Assembly (NCBI GenBank): GCA_030619685.1
Contig: JAUXAX010000010.1
Location: 1-57,088 of the forward strand
Source: Dehalococcoidia bacterium
GTDB taxonomy: Bacteria; Chloroflexota; Dehalococcoidia; SZUA-161
Direction of reading: 5' to 3'
Length of the DNA: 57,088 nucleotides
The notes under the pieces are model-generated. The model made no database searches and was not told where the DNA came from. It saw nothing but the letters and a program-made list of their open reading frames with translations. A program made the position numbers and the translations under genes. The stretch's first letter is position 1; each line of letters starts with the position of its first letter. This document shows, piece by piece, positions 43,177 to 52,184 of the stretch.

Positions 43177-43515
43177 CTAACACGTTAGATGCAAAGCAGC
43201 TACTGCTTTGGCGTTTTTGGAGACCTCGTTATATAGTTCGCAAGCCTTCTTGGTTCGCTCCACCATCAAATCTGCTCCCTTGGACTCTATGTACTTCCTG
43301 GTCTTATCTGGAACCTGCATTCGTCCCTCCACCCCGGTACCTACAATGACTATATCCGGTTCCTCTTTCATGAACGATTCTATATCCTCTACGACCAGGC
43401 TATGTCCTTCTTTCCTCCACCAATTATCATCAACCCTGTTGGGAAAGACAATAACGTCACTTGTGTATTTCTTTCCCTCTATGACAATGCGGCCGAATTC
43501 GAAGGCGTCAATCAT
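43177..43515 (-). CDS. Mth938-like domain protein
   Basis: 112 aa. Matches the Mth938/NDUFAF3 (DUF498) fold: FGRIVIEGKKYTSDVIVFPN, then EEPDIVIVGTGVEGRM and a C-terminal helix pair (CELYNEVSKNAKAVAALHLTC). In mitochondria the relative is a complex I assembly factor; in prokaryotes the role is not known. Confidence 0.85.
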   Translation of the reverse strand: MIDAFEFGRIVIEGKKYTSDVIVFPNRVDDNWWRKEGHSLVVEDIESFMKEEPDIVIVGTGVEGRMQVPDKTRKYIESKGADLMVERTKKACELYNEVSKNAKAVAALHLTC

Positions 43516-43919
43516 GTCTCACTCCTCTCGTCTGGAAGCGGCTTTCAGCGGCAGAGCGCCAGGTGCTTCCTTGATTGGGGTGTTGGACGAATCACTTCTC
43601 AGTTAATGCCCTGTGAATCAGCGATGTCACCAACTTACCATACTTGATGTTGGTATGACAACCTTCCCTAGTCCAAGTATTTGTGACACCATGTGCAGTA
43701 CCGTTCGATTGCAAAATGCTGGCGAAATGGAAGCCGCTCCAAGACGGGGATATCCCCCGTAGATTTAGATCGTGCTTCAATAACGGGGTTCTCCGAAAGG
43801 AGTTGGTATTGACGCAATGGCTGTGCCCCGGTTCTGGGAAGGAACGTTGCAGCAGCAGAATGAAGCGGGTGGCAAAGCGGTGAACAATGGTCAAAGCTAG
43901 CGAGAATCTAGTGGAGTGT
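43516..43919. other. Intergenic, no gene recognised
   Basis: About 400 bases between the Mth938-like gene and the response regulator. Long antisense frames here are compositionally unlike protein and have no start signals. Confidence 0.4.
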
Positions 43920-44696
43920 TCAATTTGAATAGATTCTTGATGGGTCCGGTCTCTTGGAGAGGGTATCCTCACGGCGGCGGTCCCACCTATGGTCAGGCTG
44001 GATCGGAACCCAGCCGTTGCGCACTGCCAGTAGCACTGCGTGGGCTCTATCGTTGGCATTCAGTTTACGCAGTATGGAGCTGATGTGATTCTTGATAGTC
44101 GCCACGCTGGTGCCGAAGGCAATTGCAATTTGCTTGTTGGCATTGCCCTTGGCGACAAGGTTTAGGATTCGCACCTCTTTTGAGGTGAGGGGGGTCAGTA
44201 TGTCATCCTCTTTTCTAATGCCAGATGCCATCCCCTGGAATTGCCTCAGCACTCGCCAAGCGACTTTGGGTTTCTCGCTCACACTGTCATTTATGGGATA
44301 CTCACCCCTGGAAGCTCGTTCCAGTATCTTGGTGAGCTCTGCGGGTGAACAGTATTTGCTTCTGAGGTAAGCTACAGCCCCGGTTTTGACAACTTCAAAT
44401 AACTCGTCGTCATCTTCCAATGGGTTGGCGCTCAGTATCACGACCTTTATTTGAGGGAAGGTGCGAATGATCTTCCCGCATAGCTCCAGTCCGTCTAGGA
44501 AGGGGTAACTGATATCGAGTAGTACGATATCGGGCGACTTGGCCGCGATTTGAGCTATTGCCTCGTTGCCATTCTCGCCAGGGTCACATTCAAGAATCTC
44601 CATCGCGTCGCGGCTGTTTCCTTGAGGTATGACCTGGCGTACCCCAGCTCGGAAGAATGGCCGGCTATCGACTATCATCACGACGATTGTGTGCAT
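43920..44696 (-). CDS. NarL/LuxR-family response regulator
   Basis: 258 aa. An N-terminal receiver domain with VMIVDSRPFFRAGV, phosphorylation site Asp61 in IVLLDISYPFLDG, and a Lys in the beta-5 region (YLRSKYC). The C-terminal LuxR-type helix-turn-helix has LTSKEVRILNLVAKGNANKQIA, then VATIKNHISSILRKLN. No cognate kinase is adjacent. AGTAC-rich DNA lies 2 kb away, but no link is shown. Confidence 0.9.
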   Translation of the reverse strand: MHTIVVMIVDSRPFFRAGVRQVIPQGNSRDAMEILECDPGENGNEAIAQIAAKSPDIVLLDISYPFLDGLELCGKIIRTFPQIKVVILSANPLEDDDELFEVVKTGAVAYLRSKYCSPAELTKILERASRGEYPINDSVSEKPKVAWRVLRQFQGMASGIRKEDDILTPLTSKEVRILNLVAKGNANKQIAIAFGTSVATIKNHISSILRKLNANDRAHAVLLAVRNGWVPIQPDHRWDRRREDTLSKRPDPSRIYSN

Positions 44697-44872
44697 GGCT
44701 CACCCTGAAACCTCTCGTTTCTTCTGGAAGTCGCTTCTCTTTGTCTCCCACAGGTGGGAGTTTGTTCGTTCTCCTCCAGGAATAGGGCCGCTGTATCCTC
44801 TGCCCTGAGTCTGCGATCGCCACGGCGCGAGCACAATGGCAATAACTCGAAGCGTTCCCTTTTGCTCACCCA

Positions 44873-45232
44873 CTAGTTTATGTATTCCCAAGACCGAGTG
44901 AAAATATACGCCTGCTCGTGATCGAGGGATGTGTCGATTCCCACCGTCCCCGTAACACTCACTGTGTTTGCCACTCCACCTGTAGGCATGTCTCCTACGC
45001 CCCTTACCGTTATCGAGAGGCCATCATCGCCCCAAAGTGCAAACCAACGGTCCGTTGTGAAACCAACCCAACCCTCCACCGTGACCTTTTGACCGTCCCA
45101 TTCGCTTGGGCTTGCTGCAATATGCGCTAGGTCCGTCGTTCCAGTCTCACTGTGGGTAGACGCTGCTGTTGCCCCGACCAACGCTGTCGAGGCTACCACA
45201 CCGATTGTCAGCAGAGCTATGACGGCCTTCAT
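44873..45232 (-). CDS. Secreted OB-fold-like protein
   Basis: About 119 aa from the ATG at 45232 (GGAGG upstream). A signal peptide (residues 1-24) precedes a small beta-barrel-like domain with KVTVEGWVGFTTDRWFALWGDDG and a later VTGTVG strand, in the style of nucleic-acid-binding or BOF-type OB folds. Exported; ligand unknown. Confidence 0.65.
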   Translation of the reverse strand: MKAVIALLTIGVVASTALVGATAASTHSETGTTDLAHIAASPSEWDGQKVTVEGWVGFTTDRWFALWGDDGLSITVRGVGDMPTGGVANTVSVTGTVGIDTSLDHEQAYIFTRSWEYIN

Positions 45233-45386
45233 CACAACCAACCTCCTTCATTCCATGCCATCTTCGGTCACTTTTATGTATCACCTGCAACCATTGTCGA
45301 GGTTGCGATAACAGGTGTTCTGACTTGCTATGGTTGGCCTTTGACTTGCTTCGCCAACGCGAGACAGTTGCCTCAATCACAGGTCG

Positions 45387-46484
45387 TTACTTAATCAAGT
45401 AGCTAGCGACTTTCGGTAAAATGTCGCCCCCGGGGAAGTTCAAGTCGATGGGGCGGTCTTTCCATTCGACTATTGTGCTTGGTTGCAAATCTACGCCGGA
45501 AGCCCCAGCGAGACTTCCATAGAAGCTGCCGCCAGGTTGAGCGGTGAGGGAACCCTCAAGAGACAGAACGAATATGAAGCCATTGCCTACTATATTCGGA
45601 CTGAAATCGATGTCGCCTACGGCAATTATGGCTCCTGGCCCGGAAACTCTGGACCCAGATCCCATGTTAATTGAGCCTTCAACGTAGATGGTATGCCCCT
45701 TGAGCATTATCTTCAAGTCCGGCGTGGGGTCGAAGTCTAGATCACCTGCAACGTAAAGAGTGCCCCCCAGCTTTACATTCCCATTACCCTTGATTATTAA
45801 GTTCCCGTTCGTCTTGCACGGCCCTACTTCCAGAGTCTCGCCCCCGCCGACCAGTAGAGGGCTGGAACCGCAAGATTCGGAGACCTGGCCAGAATACCAC
45901 TCGGAAAGCACCTCAGCGTCCGGCCATCCCGGTACCCCGTAGCTTACAGTACCATCGATCTCACCCTTGTTGTCCAACTCTCCGTTGAGTGCGAGGCTGC
46001 CTGTGAGCTCGGCGTTACTGCTGATCTCTATGTCGCCGTAACTGATCAGGCCATATTTAAGGAGGCTGTGATAGTCCCATACGGCGACGTAGGATTCAAT
46101 GGTGGCATCAACGCCTATGTAGCTTGTGGCTGTAGAGATAACCTTGTAGAGCGCATCCCCGTAGAGCGGGTCCACAGGCTCTTTGTATATCTCGATGGCT
46201 ACATCATTTCCATTCACATCTTCAATGGCGAGGACCATAGGGTCATCTTCTGGGCTGTTGGGCAGCTCGGCGTCGGCATTGACTATCCTGAAATATGCAT
46301 CCTCCACGCCCATGTCAGCGGCATAGACCTTGAGCATCCTGTCTTCACGTATCTGAGCCGAGCGGCCAGCACCGCCGATGAAACCCAAGAGCGGCGGGAT
46401 AACCAGCATAGCCAACGCCAGCGTGATCGTGACGAAGATGAGAACCGCTCCTTTTTCGCTTGTCCTAAGGTTTGAATTTCGCAT
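45387..46484 (-). CDS. PilX-like surface protein
   Basis: About 365 aa from 46484. A short cytoplasmic leader (RTSEKGAVLIFVTITLALAML) and one membrane helix resemble the N-terminus of PilX/Tad-type minor pilin proteins; a conserved Glu follows the helix (MGVEDAYFR). The C-terminal 200 residues form a parallel-beta or bactofilin-like repeat region (GDIEISSNAELTGSLALNGEL, GTLYVAGDLDF). Likely exposed at the cell surface. Confidence 0.75.
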   Translation of the reverse strand: MRNSNLRTSEKGAVLIFVTITLALAMLVIPPLLGFIGGAGRSAQIREDRMLKVYAADMGVEDAYFRIVNADAELPNSPEDDPMVLAIEDVNGNDVAIEIYKEPVDPLYGDALYKVISTATSYIGVDATIESYVAVWDYHSLLKYGLISYGDIEISSNAELTGSLALNGELDNKGEIDGTVSYGVPGWPDAEVLSEWYSGQVSESCGSSPLLVGGGETLEVGPCKTNGNLIIKGNGNVKLGGTLYVAGDLDFDPTPDLKIMLKGHTIYVEGSINMGSGSRVSGPGAIIAVGDIDFSPNIVGNGFIFVLSLEGSLTAQPGGSFYGSLAGASGVDLQPSTIVEWKDRPIDLNFPGGDILPKVASYLIK

Positions 46485-46564
46485 AATTGGCGCACCCCCC
46501 ACTTTCGTCCTATGCCTGACCACGCCCACCTAGAAGGCCGACGCTAAATCTCAAAAGTCTTGCC

Positions 46565-46880
46565 AGTACGTTAAAGGCTAATCTCTCCATTCAATCAGGC
46601 CACTCACCAGATAGTACGATTCGTGTATCCCATGAGAGTACTATATAATGCAGCGCGCCGACCGTAAATAGTACTTCGGGAGTAAACGGACCAGTATTAT
46701 GGTCTTGTCTTCTCTGGGCTAAGCCAGTACTTTTGTCACCTGCCTTGACTTTACAGAAGTACCCGCCTCCGTCTGCTCCGGGCACCAGATAGTACTAGTC
46801 CCGCCTCGTACTATCGCCCATTGAGTGTCTCGGTATGGACTTCGACTGGCCGCTCTTGAGAGTCATAGACGGTGTAGTAC
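46565..46880. repeat. AGTAC-rich repeat region
   Basis: AGTAC or AGTACT (or its complement) occurs nine times in 316 bp (46565, 46613, 46637, 46670, 46726, 46758, 46791, 46808, 46876); two copies share CACCAGATAGTAC. The region lies between the PilX-like gene and pckA and has no confident gene. Expected count by chance is below one. Confidence 0.6.
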
Positions 46881-46939
46881 GAAAGATAGACCTGAAGACG
46901 GTAAGGTGAGCTTGCAGCGATGAGGTCTGGCGGGGGAGG

Positions 46940-48439
46940 TCACGGATTAAGAGCCCTGAGAATGTCTAGGTTCAGGCCCGGGAACTGTGAAAGCCAGTTC
47001 AATCTTTCCTTCTTCAAGTTCTTTGATAGCTCATCTATCTGCTCGTCATCGTAGTGATTCCTGAGGTCGAAGCGGTCCATTTCGACACCGGGCATGTCGG
47101 CAGGCACCTCGTACCCCCAGAAATCATGTTTCACCCACTTGATTTTGTCTTTGGCAATCATCTCCAGCATCTTCACCGAATCTCTTACTGAGATATTCTG
47201 CCCCCTGACCATGCCTCCGACAGCCCCCGTGTTCAAGAGGAAGCACTGTATGTCGGGATTGGCCCGGAGGATGTCGAGGAACATATTCCCCTCCTCCGTC
47301 CGGGAACCGACGATAAACGGGTTTGTGCCCACTACTCTGAGCGATTTGCCTGCCTCGGTCGGGTCGCCAGCCGAGGTCTCTACGGACTCGCCGAGCATAA
47401 AGGTCGCTGCTGCCCACTCCTGACTGAGGCGAGCGACCGGAGGTATGATGTCCTGTCTCCTGGTGATGAACACGATGAAATCCACCTTCTCCAGATCCAC
47501 GCTATCGTCGGTAAATGCTATGTCCCTTCTCTTGACCATTGCACGGCCATTGGAAGTCAGGCTGCTGTCGAAGAAATCGACCTTCCCCGTCTCTGGATGT
47601 ACGAGCACATTCTCCAATATGGCCCTGGGGCTCAAGGCCGCTGAGTAGAGCAGGGGTTGGGAGCTAGGTTCCAGGCCATCAGTCTTTATATAAAATGAGT
47701 CCTCAGTGCCGGCCGCCGCGCCGTCCTTTTTTAGTATCACGACGTCGTCCTGCCGAATAACGACTGTCTCAGGATAGCCCAGCCAGTGCGAATGGCAGGA
47801 CAGGGAGGTCTTACCAGTCCCACTGAGGCCGAACAGCAGAAAACCGAAATCTTTTAACTCCTTGCCCCTGTATACGCGCAATACCTTGCTTGCCGCATGA
47901 AGACCGAGATGCCCCTGCTTCTTGGCCCAGTACATGACCTGCCGAAGCATGGCCTTCTTATTCTCACCCTTGTAGTCGCTGCCCAGGATGATCGTCAATC
48001 CGGCCGCAGGAAACACGAGCACCTTCTTCTCCTGCCACTCCGGCACAGTGAGTGCTGTGAAATCGGGCTCCTTCCCTTCAGACGGGAACAGGGTATTGCC
48101 CCACATCAAGGGGAGCCTAGCGTACTCGGCCGTGACATACAACCTGCAGTGCCTCTTGAACCCTGGCGTTGAGCACATGACCCTGTCCAGTGCTATCACC
48201 TCTTTCTTCTTCAGATAGTCGAGGACACTATGGACGAGCTCGGCGTCTTCTGGGTCCGGCTGGTCCATTATTACCTCAGTCAACTTCGCCATTCTGTTCC
48301 GCACGTTGGTCGTTACGGAGAGGTTGCCGAACTCGCTTATGACCCCGCCGTGCTCCAAGGCCCATGCACGGAGGCTCTCCTCCGATGGGTTATCTATGAT
48401 CTTCTTAGGCTCGAACCTTTTCCCCAGTATCTGCTCCAT
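46940..48439 (-). CDS. pckA: ATP-dependent phosphoenolpyruvate carboxykinase
   Basis: About 499 aa from 48439 (AGGA before ATG). It interconverts oxaloacetate plus ATP and PEP, CO2 and ADP in gluconeogenesis/anaplerosis. The P-loop is GLSGTGKTSL, the metal site follows in RQDDVVIL, and EGNMFLDI and NPFIVGSRTEEGN are conserved. It is slightly shorter than the usual 530-540 aa and diverged from the E. coli type. No operon partner is obvious. Confidence 0.92.
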   Translation of the reverse strand: MEQILGKRFEPKKIIDNPSEESLRAWALEHGGVISEFGNLSVTTNVRNRMAKLTEVIMDQPDPEDAELVHSVLDYLKKKEVIALDRVMCSTPGFKRHCRLYVTAEYARLPLMWGNTLFPSEGKEPDFTALTVPEWQEKKVLVFPAAGLTIILGSDYKGENKKAMLRQVMYWAKKQGHLGLHAASKVLRVYRGKELKDFGFLLFGLSGTGKTSLSCHSHWLGYPETVVIRQDDVVILKKDGAAAGTEDSFYIKTDGLEPSSQPLLYSAALSPRAILENVLVHPETGKVDFFDSSLTSNGRAMVKRRDIAFTDDSVDLEKVDFIVFITRRQDIIPPVARLSQEWAAATFMLGESVETSAGDPTEAGKSLRVVGTNPFIVGSRTEEGNMFLDILRANPDIQCFLLNTGAVGGMVRGQNISVRDSVKMLEMIAKDKIKWVKHDFWGYEVPADMPGVEMDRFDLRNHYDDEQIDELSKNLKKERLNWLSQFPGLNLDILRALNP

Positions 48440-48572
48440 TTGTGTCCTGCCACCCAGTTCGGTATTCCTCGCCTGGCAACGGATGTAGAGTAGTAGAGTA
48501 TATGCAAAAGTACGATGAAAAGCAACAGTAGACCACCCTATTTCGATGTAGGTGAGTCTTAAACCGCAGACG

Positions 48573-48626
48573 GCCACCAACTCCGGCTCCTACCACAATA
48601 ACATCATACTTTGATTCCGCTATCAC
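48573..48626 (-). pseudogene. N-terminal FAD-oxidoreductase remnant
   Basis: From a GTG at 48626 behind GAGGGGG, the first 18 codons read IAESKYDVIVVGAGVGG, a Rossmann GxGxxG dinucleotide-binding start like geranylgeranyl reductases; then the frame turns to nonsense and overlaps pckA. It is a decapitated gene start. Confidence 0.5.
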
Positions 48627-48721
48627 ATTCCCCCTCTACTTTTTCTTGTCTGCAGCAGGCCTATATTGGCCTACACGCTCTAGGCTAGGCCAAACTAGGG
48701 CTGAACGAGACGCTACGCTAG

Positions 48722-48973
48722 TTAGAAATCTCCGGGGTGCTCGGGCTCCTTGTTGCGCCATTGTTTGGGCGAGAATACGAAGGAAAGGATAGCAGCCTTG
48801 GCCATTTTCCCTACGATTGTCGCCAGGTCTCTGAAGTTAAAAGCTGCTCGGACCCTCCACTTCACAGGGTCAACGATATCTACATACATAACCAGGTAGT
48901 CACCTTGACGCTGTAGATCGTTAACCTTTCCTGTCAGCTCAGTCTTTCCCAGCCCCGTTGACCTGAAAATCAT
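48722..48973 (-). CDS. Hypothetical 83-aa protein
   Basis: 83 aa. DYLVMYVDIVDPVKWRVRA followed by NFRDLATIVGKMAKAA suggests a small alpha/beta protein with an amphipathic helix. No motif recognised. Confidence 0.5.
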   Translation of the reverse strand: MIFRSTGLGKTELTGKVNDLQRQGDYLVMYVDIVDPVKWRVRAAFNFRDLATIVGKMAKAAILSFVFSPKQWRNKEPEHPGDF

Positions 48974-48997
48974 ATTGAACCGACTCCCTTCAGCGTA

Positions 48998-49396
48998 TTA
49001 TGTGCAACCCTTTTGCGCGCACCAGTCGCTATTTGTGTCATCAGCGATCACCGCTACGGTTACCGGCCCGGTAATGTCCCAGGGCAAGAGATAATAGGAG
49101 CTACCACCAGGCTTGTCGATACCCCCACCTGTTGTTGACGTGGGACTCCCAAGGTTAAAGAAGCCCTTCTCCTTGCCATCAAAGTAGACCTTTGCCAGTG
49201 CTGACCATCCAACCGGCAGAGATGCTGAGCCGATGTTCTTTATGGTGTAACAAATCTGCCTACCGCTCTCCCAGACACCGACTACTACTAGATCAGGAAG
49301 CTGCTGTTCTGCTTGGGAGGGTTGAGGAACTAGAGTCAAGGAGGAGAGTACGAGCGCTGCGATGACAGCCGATGAGATTCCACGTGCAATCTTCAT
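48998..49396 (-). CDS. Secreted CARDB-like protein
   Basis: 132 aa. Signal peptide (residues 1-29, ending QA) and a CARDB-like beta-sandwich: LPDLVVVGVWESGRQICYTIKNIG and VAVIADDTNSDWC. CARDB domains mediate adhesion in cell-surface proteins. Three cysteines near the middle and end may form a disulfide. Confidence 0.75.
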   Translation of the reverse strand: MKIARGISSAVIAALVLSSLTLVPQPSQAEQQLPDLVVVGVWESGRQICYTIKNIGSASLPVGWSALAKVYFDGKEKGFFNLGSPTSTTGGGIDKPGGSSYYLLPWDITGPVTVAVIADDTNSDWCAQKGCT

Positions 49397-49683
49397 ACGC
49401 CAGCCGGATGTTTGGCCAAGTTGACTTGAGTGCCTCTATTAATAGCAGTAGTCAATCAGAATGTCAACAAGGGGCCGAAAGGGTTCGTATACGTACCAGG
49501 AAGCTTGAGCACTACAGATTCATTCCGTCTCCTCCTTTTTGACGTCCTTGGGCCGCGACCGCGTATGTTCATATTCCTCTTCATTCGCGTGGAGAATAGT
49601 ATACTACAGTAATCATGAGGGTTGTGCTAGAATCTTCTAAAGCAGACCGCGGTGGTCTATACTACAGCAGAGGGAGAGACAAG

Positions 49684-50016
49684 ATGGAGAGATGGCTTTT
49701 TACCGTGGAGAGCAACTGCCGCGATACAGCGAGGGAGAAGGAGCTTAACGACTGGTATGATACCATACACCTGCCTGACATCCTAGAGACGCCCGGGTTT
49801 GTGCGTGCTACTCGGTATGAGAACACCAACCCTGCAGAGGGACAGGGGAAGTTCCTGTCCATGTACGAGATCGAAACCGACGACCTGGCTCAGACGATGG
49901 CTATGTTTACTGAGAAGGTTGACAGTAAAGCAGCGCAAGGGCGCATGTCGGACTTGGTGGTTGCCGTTGGCGGTGGGCTGTATCGGCAGATAACCGCATC
50001 GATGGAGAGCAAGTAA
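49684..50016 (+). CDS. EthD/dimeric alpha-beta barrel-like protein
   Basis: About 110 aa from 49684 (GGGAGAGA upstream). The sequence WLFTVESNCRDTAREKELNDWYDTIHLPDIL resembles EthD-like dimeric alpha-beta barrel proteins, in which WYDTIHLPD is the typical motif. Likely a small dimer with an enzymatic or ligand-binding role. Confidence 0.75.
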   Translation: MERWLFTVESNCRDTAREKELNDWYDTIHLPDILETPGFVRATRYENTNPAEGQGKFLSMYEIETDDLAQTMAMFTEKVDSKAAQGRMSDLVVAVGGGLYRQITASMESK

Positions 50017-50066
50017 CATCCCCGCCGCGGAGGAGGAAGTCGTCCGGCACCTGCGGACCTTCCGGC

Positions 50067-50771
50067 TCACAGCTCCTTATACAAGAAGGCCAGGACAGCC
50101 AGGGTCGAAGACAGGGCCATCAGCCCGGCAAAGCTGCCCACAATCTTCCACTGCTCGGCCCCCGAGAAGTCCCCCGTCACCACCTGGGGGAGCTTTTCCA
50201 TCAGGTTCGCCGGGGAGAGGAAGCTGATGTCCAGGAAGCTGAAGATCAAACCAAGGCTGAGCCAGATGAGGGCGACCACCACCACGGCCAAGACGGTGTT
50301 GTTAAACAAGGTGCTGACGGCCACCCCCAAGGTCGCCAGAGCGGCCAGAATCATCCCCACAGAAAGGATGCCGTAGGTGACCCCCGCCACGGCCAGATCG
50401 CTATCGGGGTGGTAGCGCCCCATCAGGTAGCCTGCGGGGATGGTAACCAGCAGGTAGAGCGCCAGGACGGTCAGCACCAGGGAAGCGAGCTTGGACAGGA
50501 TGTAGTGATAGCGCGTAACCGGACGGCACAAGATGGAGTCCCACACTACCTCCCTCTCCGAGGCGACGGAACTTCCGCTCAGGACGATGAAGACCACACT
50601 TCCAATGGTCAGGTACAATGAAAGGGCATCGGAGAACAGGTGCGACGCCGCCTCCTCCTCGCCAGCGTTGGCCGAGACGACCACCAGGAAAATGCCCGTC
50701 AGGGCCGTCAGAAGAAGCCACAGGCGGAGCATCCACGAGCGGGCCAGCTTCCACAACTCCCACTGGAGCAA
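50067..50771 (-). CDS. ABC-2-type transporter permease
   Basis: About 235 aa; the start is unclear (TTG at 50771 is one option; the frame is open upstream and overlaps the ATPase gene). Six membrane helices, with an ABC-2-like region: VVFIVLSGSSVASEREVVWDSIL followed by SRPVTR-like CRPVTRYHYILSK. It belongs to export systems; the substrate is unknown. Coupled to the ATPase gene. Confidence 0.8.
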   Translation of the reverse strand: MLQWELWKLARSWMLRLWLLLTALTGIFLVVVSANAGEEEAASHLFSDALSLYLTIGSVVFIVLSGSSVASEREVVWDSILCRPVTRYHYILSKLASLVLTVLALYLLVTIPAGYLMGRYHPDSDLAVAGVTYGILSVGMILAALATLGVAVSTLFNNTVLAVVVVALIWLSLGLIFSFLDISFLSPANLMEKLPQVVTGDFSGAEQWKIVGSFAGLMALSSTLAVLAFLYKEL

Positions 50772-50790
50772 CGCCCAGAAACTCTGGAGG

Positions 50791-51771
50791 TCACTCCTCC
50801 AGTTCCATCGCGCGGGTAAATCCACGGGTGCGTTCCTCCTCCAAACGATGCAGGAAGGCGCTCTCCAGTTGGTCGCTGACGGAGCGCACAGAAAGCAGCT
50901 CAACCGAGTGCTGCGACAGGAATTGAAGCAGACGCGTGAGCTGAGACAAAAAGGGCTCACCATCGAGGAACCGGACATGCAGGGTGTGCTGACCCACCAG
51001 CGTGAACTCCACTCCCTCCCCTCCCCATCCATCGAGTTCCCTCTCCAGAGCAACCAGGTCTCCCTGCACCTCCAGCTCCACCTCATTCTGACGCCCACCA
51101 AGTCGCTTCATCTCCACCACGGTGCCACTGAACACCAGCTTTCCCGCGCTGAGCACCCCGACGTGGTCGCAGACGCGGTCAATATCCCCCAGCAGATGGG
51201 TAGAGAGCACCAGCGACTTCTCCCCCGCCAGGCTACGGATAAGGTCGAGGGTGAAGCGCCGCCCCTCGGGGTCCAGGCCCAGGGTGGGCTCGTCCCAGAT
51301 GAGCAGGTCAGGGTCGTGGAGGAGGGAGGCAGCGATGCCCAGGCGCGTGGTCATGCCCGTGGAAAGGACTTGCACCTTCTGCGCGGCCGCTGGCAGCAAC
51401 TCCACCGCTCGCAGAAGCTGGGCCAGCCGGGTCTTGCGCTGGTCTGGAGGGAGCCCCGAAAGACGCCCCACCCAGTCGAGGTACGTGATAGGGGTCATAT
51501 CCCTGGGAAAGTGAGGGTAGGTGGGCAGGTAGCCGATCCGGCTCCGCAGGTGCGCCGAGTTGGGCGTCATCGCCTCGCCGAAGACCCCCACGCTCCCCCC
51601 CGTGGGCCGCTGGAGCCCCATGATGAGTTTGATGGCGGTGGTCTTGCCCGCCCCGTTGGGGCCGAGCAGGCCGAACACGGAGCCCTGGGGGACCGTCAGG
51701 TTGACCCCGCTCAGGGCGATGTGGCGGTTACCGTATATCTTGGTCAGGTTGCGTAACTCGATGACGTTCAC
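50791..51771 (-). CDS. ABC transporter ATP-binding protein
   Basis: About 326 aa from a GTG at 51771 behind GAGG; a longer start at 51798 is possible. Walker A GPNGAGKT, signature LSTGMTTRL (in place of LSGGQ), Walker B LLIWDEPTLGLD and the switch His in STHLL. The Q-loop position is YLPTYP, lacking the usual Gln. A C-terminal domain of about 100 residues follows, as in ABC-2 exporters. Probably pairs with the downstream permease. Confidence 0.9.
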   Translation of the reverse strand: MNVIELRNLTKIYGNRHIALSGVNLTVPQGSVFGLLGPNGAGKTTAIKLIMGLQRPTGGSVGVFGEAMTPNSAHLRSRIGYLPTYPHFPRDMTPITYLDWVGRLSGLPPDQRKTRLAQLLRAVELLPAAAQKVQVLSTGMTTRLGIAASLLHDPDLLIWDEPTLGLDPEGRRFTLDLIRSLAGEKSLVLSTHLLGDIDRVCDHVGVLSAGKLVFSGTVVEMKRLGGRQNEVELEVQGDLVALERELDGWGGEGVEFTLVGQHTLHVRFLDGEPFLSQLTRLLQFLSQHSVELLSVRSVSDQLESAFLHRLEEERTRGFTRAMELEE

Positions 51772-51893
51772 ACTTACCTCGGGAGAGCCCTTTGTCAACC
51801 CATTCTAGCTGGGATTTCCCATTTCAATTGACGATGGGGCTTTTCCGGCCTCATCACTTCTCGTGTAAAGCCTACCCCCGTAGCGCAGCATCT

Positions 51894-51928
51894 GTCAAGC
51901 TGACCTGACCCCCGAAAATCGGTCCAGG
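51894..51928. repeat. IS-end-like sequence, copy 2
   Basis: GTCAAGCTGACCTGACCCCC plus the following AAAATCGGTCCAGG is the inverse of 29584-29617 with few differences. It borders an AT-rich small gene. Confidence 0.45.
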
Positions 51929-51931
51929 TGG

Positions 51932-52153
51932 CTAAGTTAAAACTATACCCAATAATATTAATGAAATAATAATTAGTATAATGCCATAATAAACATTATA
52001 ATTCCTGTCAGTTTTTGCGTCGTATTTAATAGGGAGCTTTTTAATTATATAAGCAATTATATAAACCTGAAACTTGTGAATCCTTTTGGGAAAAAGAATT
52101 AGAACCACGCCAGCAACAAAGAAGATAATCGATCTGATAATATTGTAATCCAT
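51932..52153 (-). CDS. AT-rich small membrane protein
   Basis: 73 aa with two membrane helices (IIRSIIFFVAGVVLILF and YGIILIIISLILLGIVL) and a basic loop. The gene is strongly AT-rich in a GC-moderate region and adjoins an IS-end-like sequence, so it was probably acquired by transfer. Function unknown. Confidence 0.55.
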   Translation of the reverse strand: MDYNIIRSIIFFVAGVVLILFPKRIHKFQVYIIAYIIKKLPIKYDAKTDRNYNVYYGIILIIISLILLGIVLT

Positions 52154-52184
52154 AATTAGCTATTCAATTTTAACCAGCCCTCAA

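Noticed and set aside
43592..44059. 155-codon minus-strand frame overlapping the response regulator
   Set aside because: It is a shadow of the regulator's 3' end and the following non-coding DNA; composition is not protein-like.
50533..51756. 407-codon plus-strand frame opposite the ABC transporter genes
   Set aside because: It is antisense to the well-supported ABC ATPase and permease, with repetitive His/Gln/Arg content typical of a shadow frame.
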